A stretch of 64,000 nucleotides of DNA from Microthrix sp041394405 (GTDB lineage: Bacteria > Actinomycetota > Acidimicrobiia > Acidimicrobiales > Microtrichaceae), in NCBI GenBank assembly GCA_041394405.1, contig JAWKIF010000010.1:62001-126000 (forward strand), read 5' to 3'. A model generated the notes under the pieces. It saw only the letters and a program-made list of their open reading frames with translations. It was not told where the DNA came from and made no database searches. Each line of letters begins with the position of its first letter. Position 1 is the first letter of the stretch. Position numbers and translations under genes: made by a program. Shown here piece after piece: positions 36,516 to 45,429 of this stretch.

Positions 36516-37240
36516 GCGTGCCGCAGGCGTCACCCGCCGCCGGCCCCGCCTTGGAGACCTCCGGCATTGGTGTCGCCTACGGCGGGGTGCGGGCCACCCA
36601 GGACGTGTCGCTGTCGGTTGCCCCGGGAGAGATACTGGGGCTGATCGGACCCAACGGCGCGGGGAAGACGACGTTGGTGGATGCCTGGTGCGGCTTCGTG
36701 GCCCACGAGGGCACGGTGCGGGTGGGCGGACGGGACGTCACGGGCTGGCCGCCGCACCGGCGGGCCCGGGCGGGCCTGGTGCGCACGTGGCAGTCGGTGG
36801 AGTTGATCGACGACCTGACCGTGGCCCAGAACTGCTCGGTGGGCGCCTCCGGCGGCGACGTTGGCCGCCGGGTCGCAGCGGCGCTCGAGCGGGTGGGGGT
36901 GGACGATCACGCCGACGCCATGCCGAGCGAGATCTCCCTGGGCCATCGAAAGCTCGTTGGGGTGGCCCGGGCGGTCGTGGAGGAACCCAGCGTGCTGCTG
37001 CTGGACGAACCGGCGGCCGGGCTGGACCCCGAGGAGACCGAGGCATTGGCCGGCGCCGTGCGGGCGCTGGCCGCCGATGGGCTGGGGGTGGTGCTGATCG
37101 AACACGACACCCGCCTGGTCTTCTCGCTGTGCTCCCGCGTGGTGGTCCTGGTGGGAGGACAGGTGTTGACCGATGGCCCGGCGGAGCAGGTTCGGGCCGA
37201 CCCCCGGGTGCTCGCCGCCTACCTGGGGACGGCCACATGA
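36512..37240 (+). CDS. ABC transporter ATPase, LivG-like
   Basis: This is a 242-residue ATPase. Walker A is GLIGPNGAGKTTLVDAW, the Q-loop region RTWQSVELIDDLTV is of the branched-chain amino acid/urea type, and Walker B is SVLLLDEPAAGLDPEE with H-loop VVLIEHDTRL. The signature motif is ISLGHRKLVGVAR rather than LSGGQ-like, a drifted form. It forms a pair with the following LivF-like protein, coupled by ATGA. No permease or substrate-binding gene is beside it. Confidence 0.82.
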   Translation: MSVPQASPAAGPALETSGIGVAYGGVRATQDVSLSVAPGEILGLIGPNGAGKTTLVDAWCGFVAHEGTVRVGGRDVTGWPPHRRARAGLVRTWQSVELIDDLTVAQNCSVGASGGDVGRRVAAALERVGVDDHADAMPSEISLGHRKLVGVARAVVEEPSVLLLDEPAAGLDPEETEALAGAVRALAADGLGVVLIEHDTRLVFSLCSRVVVLVGGQVLTDGPAEQVRADPRVLAAYLGTAT

Positions 37241-37929
37241 GCGGCCATCCCGCGCTCGAGGTCCGTGACCTGCGGGTGGGCTACGACGATGTGGACGTCA
37301 TCGACGGGTTGAGCCTGGCCGTGGCCCCCGGCGAGATGGTGGCGCTGCTGGGCCGCAACGGCGCCGGCAAGACCACGGCGCTCGCTGCAGTGGCGGGCCT
37401 GATCCCCATCCACGCCGGCACGGTTCTGGTCGACGGGGTTGACGTGTCCGGCCGGTCGGCCGGGCGCCGGGTTGGCGCCGGGTTGATCACGGTTCCCGAC
37501 GATCGCGGGCTCTTTCGCTCGCTCACCATCGCCGAGCACCTGCGCCTGGTCGACGGCGACCTGGGAGAGGTGGGGGAGTGGTTCCCCGACCTGGCCCCGC
37601 TGGGCAACCGCGCGGCGGGTCTGTGCTCGGGGGGTGAGCAACAGCAGCTGGCGGTGGCGTTGGCGCTGGTCCGTCGCCCGCGGGTGTTGCTGGTGGACGA
37701 GCTGTCCATGGGCCTCGCGCCGCAGGTGGCCGAGACGCTGCTTGCCCGCATCCGCACGCTGGTGGACGAGACCCGGATGGCGGCGGTGGTGGTGGAACAG
37801 TTCGTCGATTCGGTGTTGGGAGTGGCCCATCGGGGGATGGTGCTGGCCGATGGCCGCATCCTCACCGACCGCCCCGCGGCGGAGCTGGCCGCCGACCACG
37901 CCGCCCTCGAGGCCGCCTACCTCGGCTGA
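37237..37929 (+). CDS. ABC transporter ATPase, LivF-like
   Basis: This is a 230-residue ATPase with Walker A LLGRNGAGKTTALAAVAG, signature CSGGEQQQLAVALALV and Walker B VLLVDELSMGLAPQVAE, the last typical of LivF. ATGA overlap with the LivG-like gene. The pair would power import of a branched-chain amino acid, urea or similar solute if matched with permeases encoded elsewhere. A hairpin 28 bases after the stop probably ends the transcript. Confidence 0.82.
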   Translation: MSGHPALEVRDLRVGYDDVDVIDGLSLAVAPGEMVALLGRNGAGKTTALAAVAGLIPIHAGTVLVDGVDVSGRSAGRRVGAGLITVPDDRGLFRSLTIAEHLRLVDGDLGEVGEWFPDLAPLGNRAAGLCSGGEQQQLAVALALVRRPRVLLVDELSMGLAPQVAETLLARIRTLVDETRMAAVVVEQFVDSVLGVAHRGMVLADGRILTDRPAAELAADHAALEAAYLG

Positions 37930-37956
37930 CCGCTCGCCGGGCCCGTCCTTCACCCC

Positions 37957-37994
37957 GTGAGGGTTGTGGGGGCTCTGGCACCGATAACCCTCAC
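37957..37994 (+). terminator. Hairpin after the LivF-like gene
   Basis: GTGAGGGTT (37957-37965) pairs perfectly with AACCCTCAC (37986-37994) around a 20-base loop, just past the stop at 37929. No T-tract follows. The rest of 37995-38261 shows no gene. Confidence 0.5.
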
Positions 37995-38261
37995 CGGAGC
38001 CGGCCCTGGTCACCCACCGCCTGTCCACGCCGTTGGGTTCCTCTGCCTGCATGTTGGGAGGTGCGGACGGAACGACGCTGTATGCGCTGTGCGCTCCCGA
38101 CTCCAACCCGTCAGTCGTGGCCGGTCAGGGGCGGGGATGATCGTGGCCACGACGGTGGACGTTCCCCATGCCGGACGGCCTGAGCGGCGCCACCGGGCAA
38201 CTCGGTGTGCCAAGGTGTCGCCGAGGCCCGATCCGCTCGGGCGCGAACAGGGGGGAACACC

Positions 38262-39830
38262 ATGAAGGAACTCGTCTACCAGCGGCTCTTCCTGCCGGCG
38301 CTGGAGCGGGATGTCGGCAAGCCGGCCATCATCGATGGGCACTACACCAGCACGTTGACCGAGCACGGGGACCGGGTGTTTCGGATGGCCCATGCGCTGC
38401 GCCACCAACTGGGGGTGCGCCCCGGCGACCGGTTCGCCGTGATGGCCACCAACAGCCACGAATACCTGGAGCTGTACCACGCGGCGTTGCTGGGCGGCGG
38501 GGTGATCAACCCGCTCAACCTGCGCCTGGCGGGCGCCGAGCTGGACTACATCGTGCGCAACTCGGGCACCGACGTGGTGTTCGTCGACGCCATGTTTGCC
38601 GAGCACTTCGAACGGGCCATGGCCTCCGGCGGCCAAACCAGCCCCATCCGCCACATGGTGCTAATCGGGGACGGCGACGTGCCCCATACCGTCCGCTACG
38701 ACGACCTCATCGCAGCGGGCGAACCCGTAGTGCCCGAGGAACCGGAGGAGGACGACCCGGTCGTGTTGATGTACACCGGGGGTACCACCGGCATGCCCAA
38801 AGGAGTGACGCTGTCGTCGCGGGCCGAGATGCTGAACCTGTACCACGTGGGCATGAGCATCATGTTCGATTCCGACGTGGTGTACCTGCACCAAACGCCC
38901 ATGTTTCATGCGGCTTCCATGGCCGCCATCATGGGCACGCCCACCACGGGCGGCAGCAGCGTGTTCCTGCCGCTCTTCGACCCGGCAGCCGTGATGGCCC
39001 TGGTGGAGACCCACCAGGTGAGCCAGACGGTGATGGTGCCCACCATGATCGCCATGGTCGTGAACCACCCCGAGTTCCGGCCGGAGGCCTTGGCGTCACT
39101 GGAGACGCTGACCTACGGAGCGTCACCCATGCCCGCCGGGCTGCTCAGCCGGCTGCTGGAGTTGTATCCGACACTGGAGATCTCCCAGGGGTACGGGATG
39201 ACCGAGAGCTCGTCGGTGCTGACCTTCCTCAACGCCGACGATCACCGGGCGGGTGGGCCTCGGCTACGTTCCGCAGGCCGCGCCGTGCCCGGGGTACTGC
39301 TGTCGGTGCAGGACGCCGAGGGCAACGTGGTGCCCCAGGGCGACACGGGGGAGGTGTGCGCCCGCGCCGGAAACCTCATGTCGGAGTATTGGCGCAACCC
39401 TGATGCCACGGCGGAGGCATTCCGGGGCGGGTGGTATCACACCGGCGATGCCGGGTACCTCGACGAGGGGGGCTACCTGTTCCTGGTGGATCGGGTGAAG
39501 GACATGATCGTCACCGGCGGCGAGAACGTGTATTCGGCGGAGGTGGAGAGCGTCATCTCGCTGATGGACGGGGTGGATCAGGTGGCGGTCATCGGCATCC
39601 CGCACGACACCTGGGGCGAGCAGGTGCACGCCGTCGTCGTTCCCCATGCCGGGACGACGCTGACCGAGGACGAGGTGCGCACCTTCGCCAGGGAGCACAT
39701 CGCCGGGTACAAGGTGCCCAAATCGGTGGAGTTCCGCGACGAGCCCCTGCCGCTGTCGGGCGCCTTGAAGGTGCTCAAGCGCGACCTGCGCGCTCCCTAC
39801 TGGGAAGGCCGGGAGCGGGCCGTCAACTAG
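38262..39830 (+). CDS. AMP-dependent acyl-CoA synthetase/ligase
   Basis: This is a 522-residue ANL-family enzyme. It shows the P-loop VVLMYTGGTTGMPKGVTLSS, A5 motif ISQGYGMTESSS, A7 GWYHTGDAGYLDEGGY, A8 LVDRVKDMIVTGGENVYSAEVE, and the C-terminal catalytic Lys region PLSGALKVLKRDLR. It activates a carboxylic acid (probably a medium- or long-chain fatty acid) as acyl-AMP and acyl-CoA. GGGGG lies seven bases before the ATG. About 330 bases without a gene precede it. Confidence 0.9.
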   Translation: MKELVYQRLFLPALERDVGKPAIIDGHYTSTLTEHGDRVFRMAHALRHQLGVRPGDRFAVMATNSHEYLELYHAALLGGGVINPLNLRLAGAELDYIVRNSGTDVVFVDAMFAEHFERAMASGGQTSPIRHMVLIGDGDVPHTVRYDDLIAAGEPVVPEEPEEDDPVVLMYTGGTTGMPKGVTLSSRAEMLNLYHVGMSIMFDSDVVYLHQTPMFHAASMAAIMGTPTTGGSSVFLPLFDPAAVMALVETHQVSQTVMVPTMIAMVVNHPEFRPEALASLETLTYGASPMPAGLLSRLLELYPTLEISQGYGMTESSSVLTFLNADDHRAGGPRLRSAGRAVPGVLLSVQDAEGNVVPQGDTGEVCARAGNLMSEYWRNPDATAEAFRGGWYHTGDAGYLDEGGYLFLVDRVKDMIVTGGENVYSAEVESVISLMDGVDQVAVIGIPHDTWGEQVHAVVVPHAGTTLTEDEVRTFAREHIAGYKVPKSVEFRDEPLPLSGALKVLKRDLRAPYWEGRERAVN

Positions 39831-40507
39831 ACCGGTCGGGCCGTCGGGGCCGCGCCCGAGCGCAGCTCTCGCCCGCCGTCGGTGGCCCACTGCTCTCGCA
39901 GCGTGCCCCGGACCTGATCGAGCGCTCGAAACTGCGCCACGACGCCGACGATCACGATCACCACGTACAGCGCCCACCAACCCGGCGAGTCGGCGATGGC
40001 GCCGGTGACGCCCAGCTCGGCCACCTCGGAGGTCTGAATCGAACCCGCCAGCAACATGACCCCACCCACAACTGCGCTGGCCCCTGCCGTGGCGGTCAGG
40101 ATGGTCAGGAGCAACATGGGCAACTCGCCGACGATGGCCAGCAGGCCCAGCGCCACGGCGGCGGCCACCCCGACCAGCACGATCACCCAACCCCAGGTGA
40201 CGTTGAGGGCCACCATCAGGCTGGAACCCAGCATGAAGCCGATGCCGCCCATGGCCAGCACCACCGAGACCTCGTAGTACAGGTAGGCCACGGCGCTGAA
40301 CAGCAGGGCCACCACCAGGCCGGCCACCCAGGAGGCGGCGCCGGCAAGGAACCCGCCGTCGGTGAACGCCCCGACGACACCCGCCCCCAGCATGAAGCCC
40401 ACCAGGCCACCCCAGACCGGAATGACCAGCCGCATGGTGAGGTAGCCGCGCAGGGCGAACAGCGCCCCGATGCCAATGGCCAGGATGCCGAGGATGATGT
40501 CGTTCAT
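39827..40507 (-). CDS. Multi-pass membrane protein, DUF4203-like
   Basis: This is a 226-residue protein of six or seven hydrophobic segments rich in Gly and Val (LAIGIGALFALRGYLTMRLV, WGGLVGFMLGAGVVGAF, VSVVLAMGGIGFMLGSSL), with a soluble basic C-terminus. The Gly-rich repeated helices resemble the DUF4203/TMEM198 class, whose function is unknown. Its stop overlaps the end of the converging acyl-CoA synthetase gene by a few bases. The universal-stress gene lies 39 bases upstream on the same strand. Confidence 0.7.
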   Translation of the reverse strand: MNDIILGILAIGIGALFALRGYLTMRLVIPVWGGLVGFMLGAGVVGAFTDGGFLAGAASWVAGLVVALLFSAVAYLYYEVSVVLAMGGIGFMLGSSLMVALNVTWGWVIVLVGVAAAVALGLLAIVGELPMLLLTILTATAGASAVVGGVMLLAGSIQTSEVAELGVTGAIADSPGWWALYVVIVIVGVVAQFRALDQVRGTLREQWATDGGRELRSGAAPTARPV

Positions 40508-40545
40508 GGGCTCAGTCTGCCCGATACCGACCGCCGTCGGCTTCG

Positions 40546-41013
40546 CTACCCGTCGTCCTCGACGGCGTCGTGGCCGGTGACCAGCACGGTGCAGGGGGCA
40601 TGGCGAACGATGTGATCCGAGACCGACCCCAGGATGGCCCGGCGGATGCCGCCGTGACCCCGTGAGCCGATGACGATGGCCTCGGCGCTCACCTCGAGGG
40701 CATAGTCGCACACCATCGGTCCGGCCGGCCCGCTCAGCACGGACTGGTCGGCGTCGGTCAGGCCCAGCGCCTGCTTGGTGGCGGCCAGCAGTGCCTCGGC
40801 CTCGGCGAGGCGGGCTGCGTTCTGGGCCTCGAACTCCTCCTCCGACATGGTGCTGCCGGTGAAGCCACCACCGGTGACCAAGGTGGGGTCGGGTTCGTCG
40901 ATGACCGTCACCAGTGTCAGCTGCGCCTCAGGATGCAGCACGGCCAGCCCGGACGCGGCGGCCTGCATGGCCAGGTCGGATCCGTCCACACACACCAGCA
41001 CTCGTGAAGTCAT
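40546..41013 (-). CDS. Universal stress protein (UspA family)
   Basis: This is a 155-residue Usp domain: VLVCVDGSDLAMQAAASGLAV at the N-terminus, and the ATP-binding G-2x-G-9x-G(S/T) motif in GSRGHGGIRRAILGSVSDHIV. It probably binds ATP and acts in stress or dormancy adaptation. The ATG at 41013 is chosen because the residues before it are not conserved-looking. Confidence 0.9.
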   Translation of the reverse strand: MTSRVLVCVDGSDLAMQAAASGLAVLHPEAQLTLVTVIDEPDPTLVTGGGFTGSTMSEEEFEAQNAARLAEAEALLAATKQALGLTDADQSVLSGPAGPMVCDYALEVSAEAIVIGSRGHGGIRRAILGSVSDHIVRHAPCTVLVTGHDAVEDDG

Positions 41014-41058
41014 GCCCGAACCGTAGCAACGCACTGGCGGATGAGGCCGCAGGCGGAG

Positions 41059-42009
41059 TCACGCAGGCGGGTCGCCGTCGACCCGTTGCCCGAGGGCCAG
41101 CGAGCGGATGGTGAAGTCGGCCGATACCGCCGCCACCTCCTCAACGAACCCGGCCAGGTCGACGTTGGCGGTGAAGCCGGCGGTGGCGTCAAGCGGGCGG
41201 AAGAAGTCGTCGTAGTGGCCCGGAACCACCAGCCGGGGTTCGAGGCGACGGAGCACTCGCTCGACGAACCGTTCCGAGAACTGGCGACCCGCGACGCCGC
41301 AGAGAAACACGTCGACATCGTGGTGACAGACGGCGTCGTCCACGAGCTCGGCGGAACCTTGGTGGTACAGGGTGAACCCGTCGAGATCCAGGTGGATGCC
41401 CCACACCTGGTCGCACCGGTACGCCTGGGGGCACAAGGCATCGAGGGCGTCGCAGGTGATGGGGCCGCTCTGGGGCACGAACATGCCCAGGCCCAATTTG
41501 GAGTGCTGCGACGGGACGAAGGTGACGGTGAACGGCCCCAACTCGTAGGGCAGGTAGGGCTGGACATCGACTGCGTGTGTGGCCAACCCGTAGAGGCCAA
41601 GCAAGGACTGGACCGATGGGCTGCCGTAGGCCGGGCAGCCGAAGCGCCGCACGATCTCGGGCACGTCCAGCGCATGGTCGAAGTGGGTGTGGCCTACCAG
41701 GACGGCGTCGGCACCGGACACCGCGGCGGCCACGGCCTCGGCGTTCGGCGGCACCGTGCGCCGGCGCAGCAGGTCGGCCACCGGCATGCGCGTGAGGTAC
41801 GGGTCGATCAGCAGCACGTAGCCGCGGTAGGTCAGCTCGTAGCCGGCGGTGCCCAGCCAGCGGATGCTCAGCCCGTCGGGAAGCTCGGCGGCGGCTTGGG
41901 CGTCGGTCCAGCGCGTCTCGGAGAGCGCCTCGGTGCCGGCGCGTTCCTGGGATCGTCGCGTGGCCGCCCAGCGGGCAAGCGAGGCCGTGTGGCGCAGCGG
42001 GTCGAGCAT
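41059..42009 (-). CDS. Metallo-beta-lactamase-fold hydrolase
   Basis: This is a 316-residue protein with the zinc motif VGHTHFDHALDVPE (HxHxDH) and further ligand candidates in SQHSKLG, LCGVAGRQFSERF and VVPGHYDDFFRP. The core starts near residue 45 (GLSIRWLGTAGYEL). It belongs to the UlaG/YtnP-like MBL class; the substrate is unknown. It is 46 bases downstream of the ABC-2 permease genes on the same strand. Confidence 0.8.
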   Translation of the reverse strand: MLDPLRHTASLARWAATRRSQERAGTEALSETRWTDAQAAAELPDGLSIRWLGTAGYELTYRGYVLLIDPYLTRMPVADLLRRRTVPPNAEAVAAAVSGADAVLVGHTHFDHALDVPEIVRRFGCPAYGSPSVQSLLGLYGLATHAVDVQPYLPYELGPFTVTFVPSQHSKLGLGMFVPQSGPITCDALDALCPQAYRCDQVWGIHLDLDGFTLYHQGSAELVDDAVCHHDVDVFLCGVAGRQFSERFVERVLRRLEPRLVVPGHYDDFFRPLDATAGFTANVDLAGFVEEVAAVSADFTIRSLALGQRVDGDPPA

Positions 42010-42055
42010 CGGGCCGACTGTACCGAGTTGGCTGGCCCGGGCCGGCCGGCACCCG

Positions 42056-43219
42056 CTACGTGCCGCGTTCCAGCGACCGCCGGAGCAGCCAGGCGCCCAG
42101 CGGCAGCAGGGCCGCAGCCATGCCGACCAGCACGCCCAGCTGAGGCAGGACGTCGCCCACCCCGCCGCCCCGGCGCTGGATGACCGAATAGGCCTCATAT
42201 GCCCAGTGGTGGGGGGTGAGGGAGGACACCCACAGCAGGCCGTCGGGGAACAGCTCCAGCGGCAGCATGGATCCGCCCAACGCTGCGACCACCAGGCCGA
42301 GCCCGATGCCCAGGCCGTTGGCAGCGTTGGCGTTGTCCACCAGCGAGCCCAGCACCATCGCGGCTGCGGCGCTGACCGCAGCAAACGCCGCCACGATGGC
42401 GCCGGTGGCGAGGTAGTTGCCCCAGTCGACGCGGAACAGGACGGCCGTGCCGACCACCAGGTACAGCCCCTGGGCCATCGCGATCACGAAGCGCCCCAGG
42501 CCTTCACCGGCGATCACCTGGCCCGCGGTGACCGGCGCAGCGAGCTGCCGCCGAATCACGCCCAGCTCGCGACCCTGAATGAGGAGCGCTGAGCCGGTGA
42601 GCGAGGCCAGGAACATGAACAGCGACAGTTCCTGGGCCGCCCCCAGATCGAACTGGCCCAGCCCCGAGAACTCCTGATCCAGGTCGTCGCCGACGTTGGA
42701 GATCGTCAGGGAAGGCCCCCCACGCGACGCGTCTGCATCCAACGCCCCCTCGGCGTCGGTTCGATCCAACCCGGCCGAGGTGAGCGCCGCCACGGCCGCC
42801 TGGCGCCCCGAGAGCGTCGTGAGCACCGTCTCGACGGTGGCAACCGTGGCCTGGCCGTTGGCCTGCCCGCCCGGGATCAGGATCAGCTCTGCGGTTCGTC
42901 CGGCGGCCCAGTCGGTCTCGTTGCGGCTGCTCACGACGATCGCCGCGTCGGTCCTGCCCCGGGCCACCAGCTCCTTGGCCTGGTCGGCGTCGTCGAGGCG
43001 GTCAACCGAGACGTTGGCGCGTTTCAGCTCGGCGCCCAGCTCGTCGGCCAGCGGGCCGGCGCCGGTCAGCGCCACCTTGCCGGCCGAGCCGGCGCCCCCG
43101 AACTGAAGGCCGATGGCCACCACCAGCATCATCGGCAGGACGAACACGAAGAAGTAGTTGGAACGATCCCGAAAGAACCGCCGCAGGGCCGTTGCGCCGA
43201 TGGTGAGCACCTGACTCAC
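42056..43219 (-). CDS. ABC-2 type exporter permease
   Basis: This is a 387-residue permease with one N-terminal helix (YFFVFVLPMMLVVAIGLQF), an extracytoplasmic domain of about 140 residues, and five C-terminal helices including the ABC-2 region LLIQGRELGVIRRQLAAPV. It overlaps the preceding permease gene by ATGA. With that permease and the ATPase it makes a three-gene exporter, probably for a lipid or drug. Confidence 0.85.
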   Translation of the reverse strand: MSQVLTIGATALRRFFRDRSNYFFVFVLPMMLVVAIGLQFGGAGSAGKVALTGAGPLADELGAELKRANVSVDRLDDADQAKELVARGRTDAAIVVSSRNETDWAAGRTAELILIPGGQANGQATVATVETVLTTLSGRQAAVAALTSAGLDRTDAEGALDADASRGGPSLTISNVGDDLDQEFSGLGQFDLGAAQELSLFMFLASLTGSALLIQGRELGVIRRQLAAPVTAGQVIAGEGLGRFVIAMAQGLYLVVGTAVLFRVDWGNYLATGAIVAAFAAVSAAAAMVLGSLVDNANAANGLGIGLGLVVAALGGSMLPLELFPDGLLWVSSLTPHHWAYEAYSVIQRRGGGVGDVLPQLGVLVGMAAALLPLGAWLLRRSLERGT

Positions 43220-44400
43220 GATCCGACCCCCTCGCTGCCGGTCAGCGCGGCGACCAGCAACAGGACGCCCCCGAACACCGCGAGCACCAGGAACGGGCCG
43301 CCCAACTCGGCGATGCCGCCGCCACCGGAGGTGATGCCCAAGCCTCGGATGAAGGCGGCGGTCGGGGTGAGGTCGGACAGCCGGGTGAGCAGCCCGGTGC
43401 CCCCGATGGGGAAGAAGGAGCCGCCGAGCACGCCCATGAGGAACCCGACGATGGCGTTGGCCGCCTGGGCCTGCTCGGCCGTGCGGGCAACGCGGGTCAC
43501 CAGCAGCACCAGGCTGGTGACGGCGGCGACGGCCACCACGATGAGCGCGCCCACCGCCAGTGGGCTGCCGAAGGACACGTCGAAGAGCAGCGAACCGACC
43601 ACCAGCAACACGGCCGTGGCGCTCACCCCGAGGATGAAGCTCACCACCGCCTTGGCAACGATGATCGAGCGCGGCGGGAAGGGCATGGACTGCAGTCGGG
43701 GGAGGGTGCCCTGCTCGCGCTCCTGCACGTAGGCGATGACCCCGAAGCCGACGGTGAAGAACATGAACAGCGCGGCCTGCCCGGCCACCAGGTAGCCCTG
43801 CATGCTCAGCTGCTCGCTGGCCGGAGCGCCTGCGGTGGCGGTCAGCAACGGCTCGGCCTCCGCCACCGCCTGGGCCACGTCTGCCAGCTGGTCGGGGGGC
43901 ACGCCCGCGCCTCCTGCGGCGGCGGCTGCAGTGCTGGCGTTGGCCACCCGGTCGACGTAGCCCGACACGATGGCGTCGACCACCTGGGCCTCCAGCCCGG
44001 CGCTGCCCGACTGCATCAGCTCCACCTTGGGTGAACCCCCTGCGGTCACCTCGGCGGCGAACCCCGGAGGAAACACCACGGCGGCCGTCAGCTTCTCGTC
44101 CTCGATCAGCGCCGGGAAGTCGCGTGCGGCGGTGGGGGCCACTCGGGTGGCGGTGATGTCCAGGTCGTCGATGCTGTCCAGCACCTCCACCAGGCCGCCG
44201 GCCACCTGGTCGTCTGCGTCCGCGGCGACCCGCACGGTCATCGGGTCGAGGGCGTCGGTGGATCCCACGCCGGAGAACAGCACGTTGAACACCGCCATCA
44301 GGGCGATGGGTACGACCAGCGCAAAGATCAGCACCGATCGGTCGCGCAGGCGCTGGCGAAGGTCGCCCATCGCCATGGTCCAGATGGCGCCCAGGTCCAT
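43216..44400 (-). CDS. ABC-2 type exporter permease
   Basis: This is a 394-residue permease with the same architecture as the next one: N-terminal helix (VLIFALVVPIALMAVFNVLF), extracytoplasmic domain, then helices after YVQEREQGTLPRLQSMPFPP, the ABC-2 coupling motif. It starts at the ATG at 44400, four bases after the ATPase stop. The two permeases presumably form a heterodimer. Confidence 0.85.
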   Translation of the reverse strand: MDLGAIWTMAMGDLRQRLRDRSVLIFALVVPIALMAVFNVLFSGVGSTDALDPMTVRVAADADDQVAGGLVEVLDSIDDLDITATRVAPTAARDFPALIEDEKLTAAVVFPPGFAAEVTAGGSPKVELMQSGSAGLEAQVVDAIVSGYVDRVANASTAAAAAGGAGVPPDQLADVAQAVAEAEPLLTATAGAPASEQLSMQGYLVAGQAALFMFFTVGFGVIAYVQEREQGTLPRLQSMPFPPRSIIVAKAVVSFILGVSATAVLLVVGSLLFDVSFGSPLAVGALIVVAVAAVTSLVLLVTRVARTAEQAQAANAIVGFLMGVLGGSFFPIGGTGLLTRLSDLTPTAAFIRGLGITSGGGGIAELGGPFLVLAVFGGVLLLVAALTGSEGVGS

Positions 44401-44404
44401 CGGC

Positions 44405-45346
44405 TCAGTCCCGCAAGGCGCGGCCGGTGAGGTGCAGGAACACCGACTCCAGGTCCGGGCGGGCCACCTCCACATCGGTCACCGCCATCTGCGCCCGCGC
44501 TGCCGCCCCGACGATGTCGGCCAACGCGGTCGGCGCGTCCATCACCGTCAGGTTCAGGCTTCGGCGGTCCCGCGCCACCGAGCGAACCGCCTCCAGTTTC
44601 CCCACGGCGTCGGCAGCGTCGGCCAGCGCCCCCGTGCCCTCCAGGTGCACCCGGTCGGTCTCGCCGGTGGTGGCCAGCAGCTCGTCGCGGGTGCCCTCGG
44701 CCTGCAGCACGCCGTGGTCGATGATGCCGATGCGGTCGCACAACCGCTCGGCCTCCTCCATGTAGTGCGTCGTGTAGAGCACGGCCATGCCGGCCCCGGC
44801 CAGGGTCTCCACCGACTCCAGGATGGAGTTGCGGGATTGGGGGTCGACGCCCACCGTGGGCTCGTCGAGGATCAGCAGGCTGGGTTGGTGCAGCAGCCCG
44901 ATGCCGATGTTGAGGCGGCGCTTCATGCCCCCCGAGTACTCCTTGGACAGGTCGTCCGCCCGGTCCGCCAGGCCGATGACGTCGAGCACCTCCCCGATGC
45001 GACGGTGCAGCGGGTCGCCGCCCAGCTTCTGGAGTCGCCCGAAGAACCGCAGGTTCTCCCTGCCGGTCAGGTCGGGGTAGATGGCCAGTTCTTGAGGCAC
45101 CAACCCCACCTTGGCCTTCACCCGAACCTCGCTTGGGCCCACGGGACTCCCCAGGATGCGGGTCTCGCCCTCGTCGGGCCGCAGCAGCCCGGCCACCATC
45201 GAAATGGCGGTGGTCTTCCCGGCCCCGTTCGGCCCCAGCAGACCGTAGGTTTCGCCGTGCTCGATGCGAAACGACAGGTTGTCGACGGCGGTCAGCTCCC
45301 CGAAACGGCGGGTCAAACCGTCGGCAATCAGCACGGGTTCGGTCAT
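44405..45346 (-). CDS. ABC exporter ATPase (DrrA/CcmA-like)
   Basis: This is a 313-residue ATPase with Walker A GLLGPNGAGKTTAISMVAG, signature YSGGMKRRLNIGIGLL, Walker B LLILDEPTVGVDPQSR, H-loop TTHYMEEAE, and a DrrA-type C-terminal domain ending DLESVFLHLTGRALRD. The ATG at 45346 has AAGG upstream; a GTG at 45355 is in frame. First gene of the exporter operon. Confidence 0.9.
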   Translation of the reverse strand: MTEPVLIADGLTRRFGELTAVDNLSFRIEHGETYGLLGPNGAGKTTAISMVAGLLRPDEGETRILGSPVGPSEVRVKAKVGLVPQELAIYPDLTGRENLRFFGRLQKLGGDPLHRRIGEVLDVIGLADRADDLSKEYSGGMKRRLNIGIGLLHQPSLLILDEPTVGVDPQSRNSILESVETLAGAGMAVLYTTHYMEEAERLCDRIGIIDHGVLQAEGTRDELLATTGETDRVHLEGTGALADAADAVGKLEAVRSVARDRRSLNLTVMDAPTALADIVGAAARAQMAVTDVEVARPDLESVFLHLTGRALRD

Positions 45347-45429
45347 TCGAGCCACCTTCGTTGACGTGGGCGCGAGGGTCCCAGCCTGTCACATAGGCCG
45401 CTCGGCGAACGCCACGACGAGGTGCGTTG

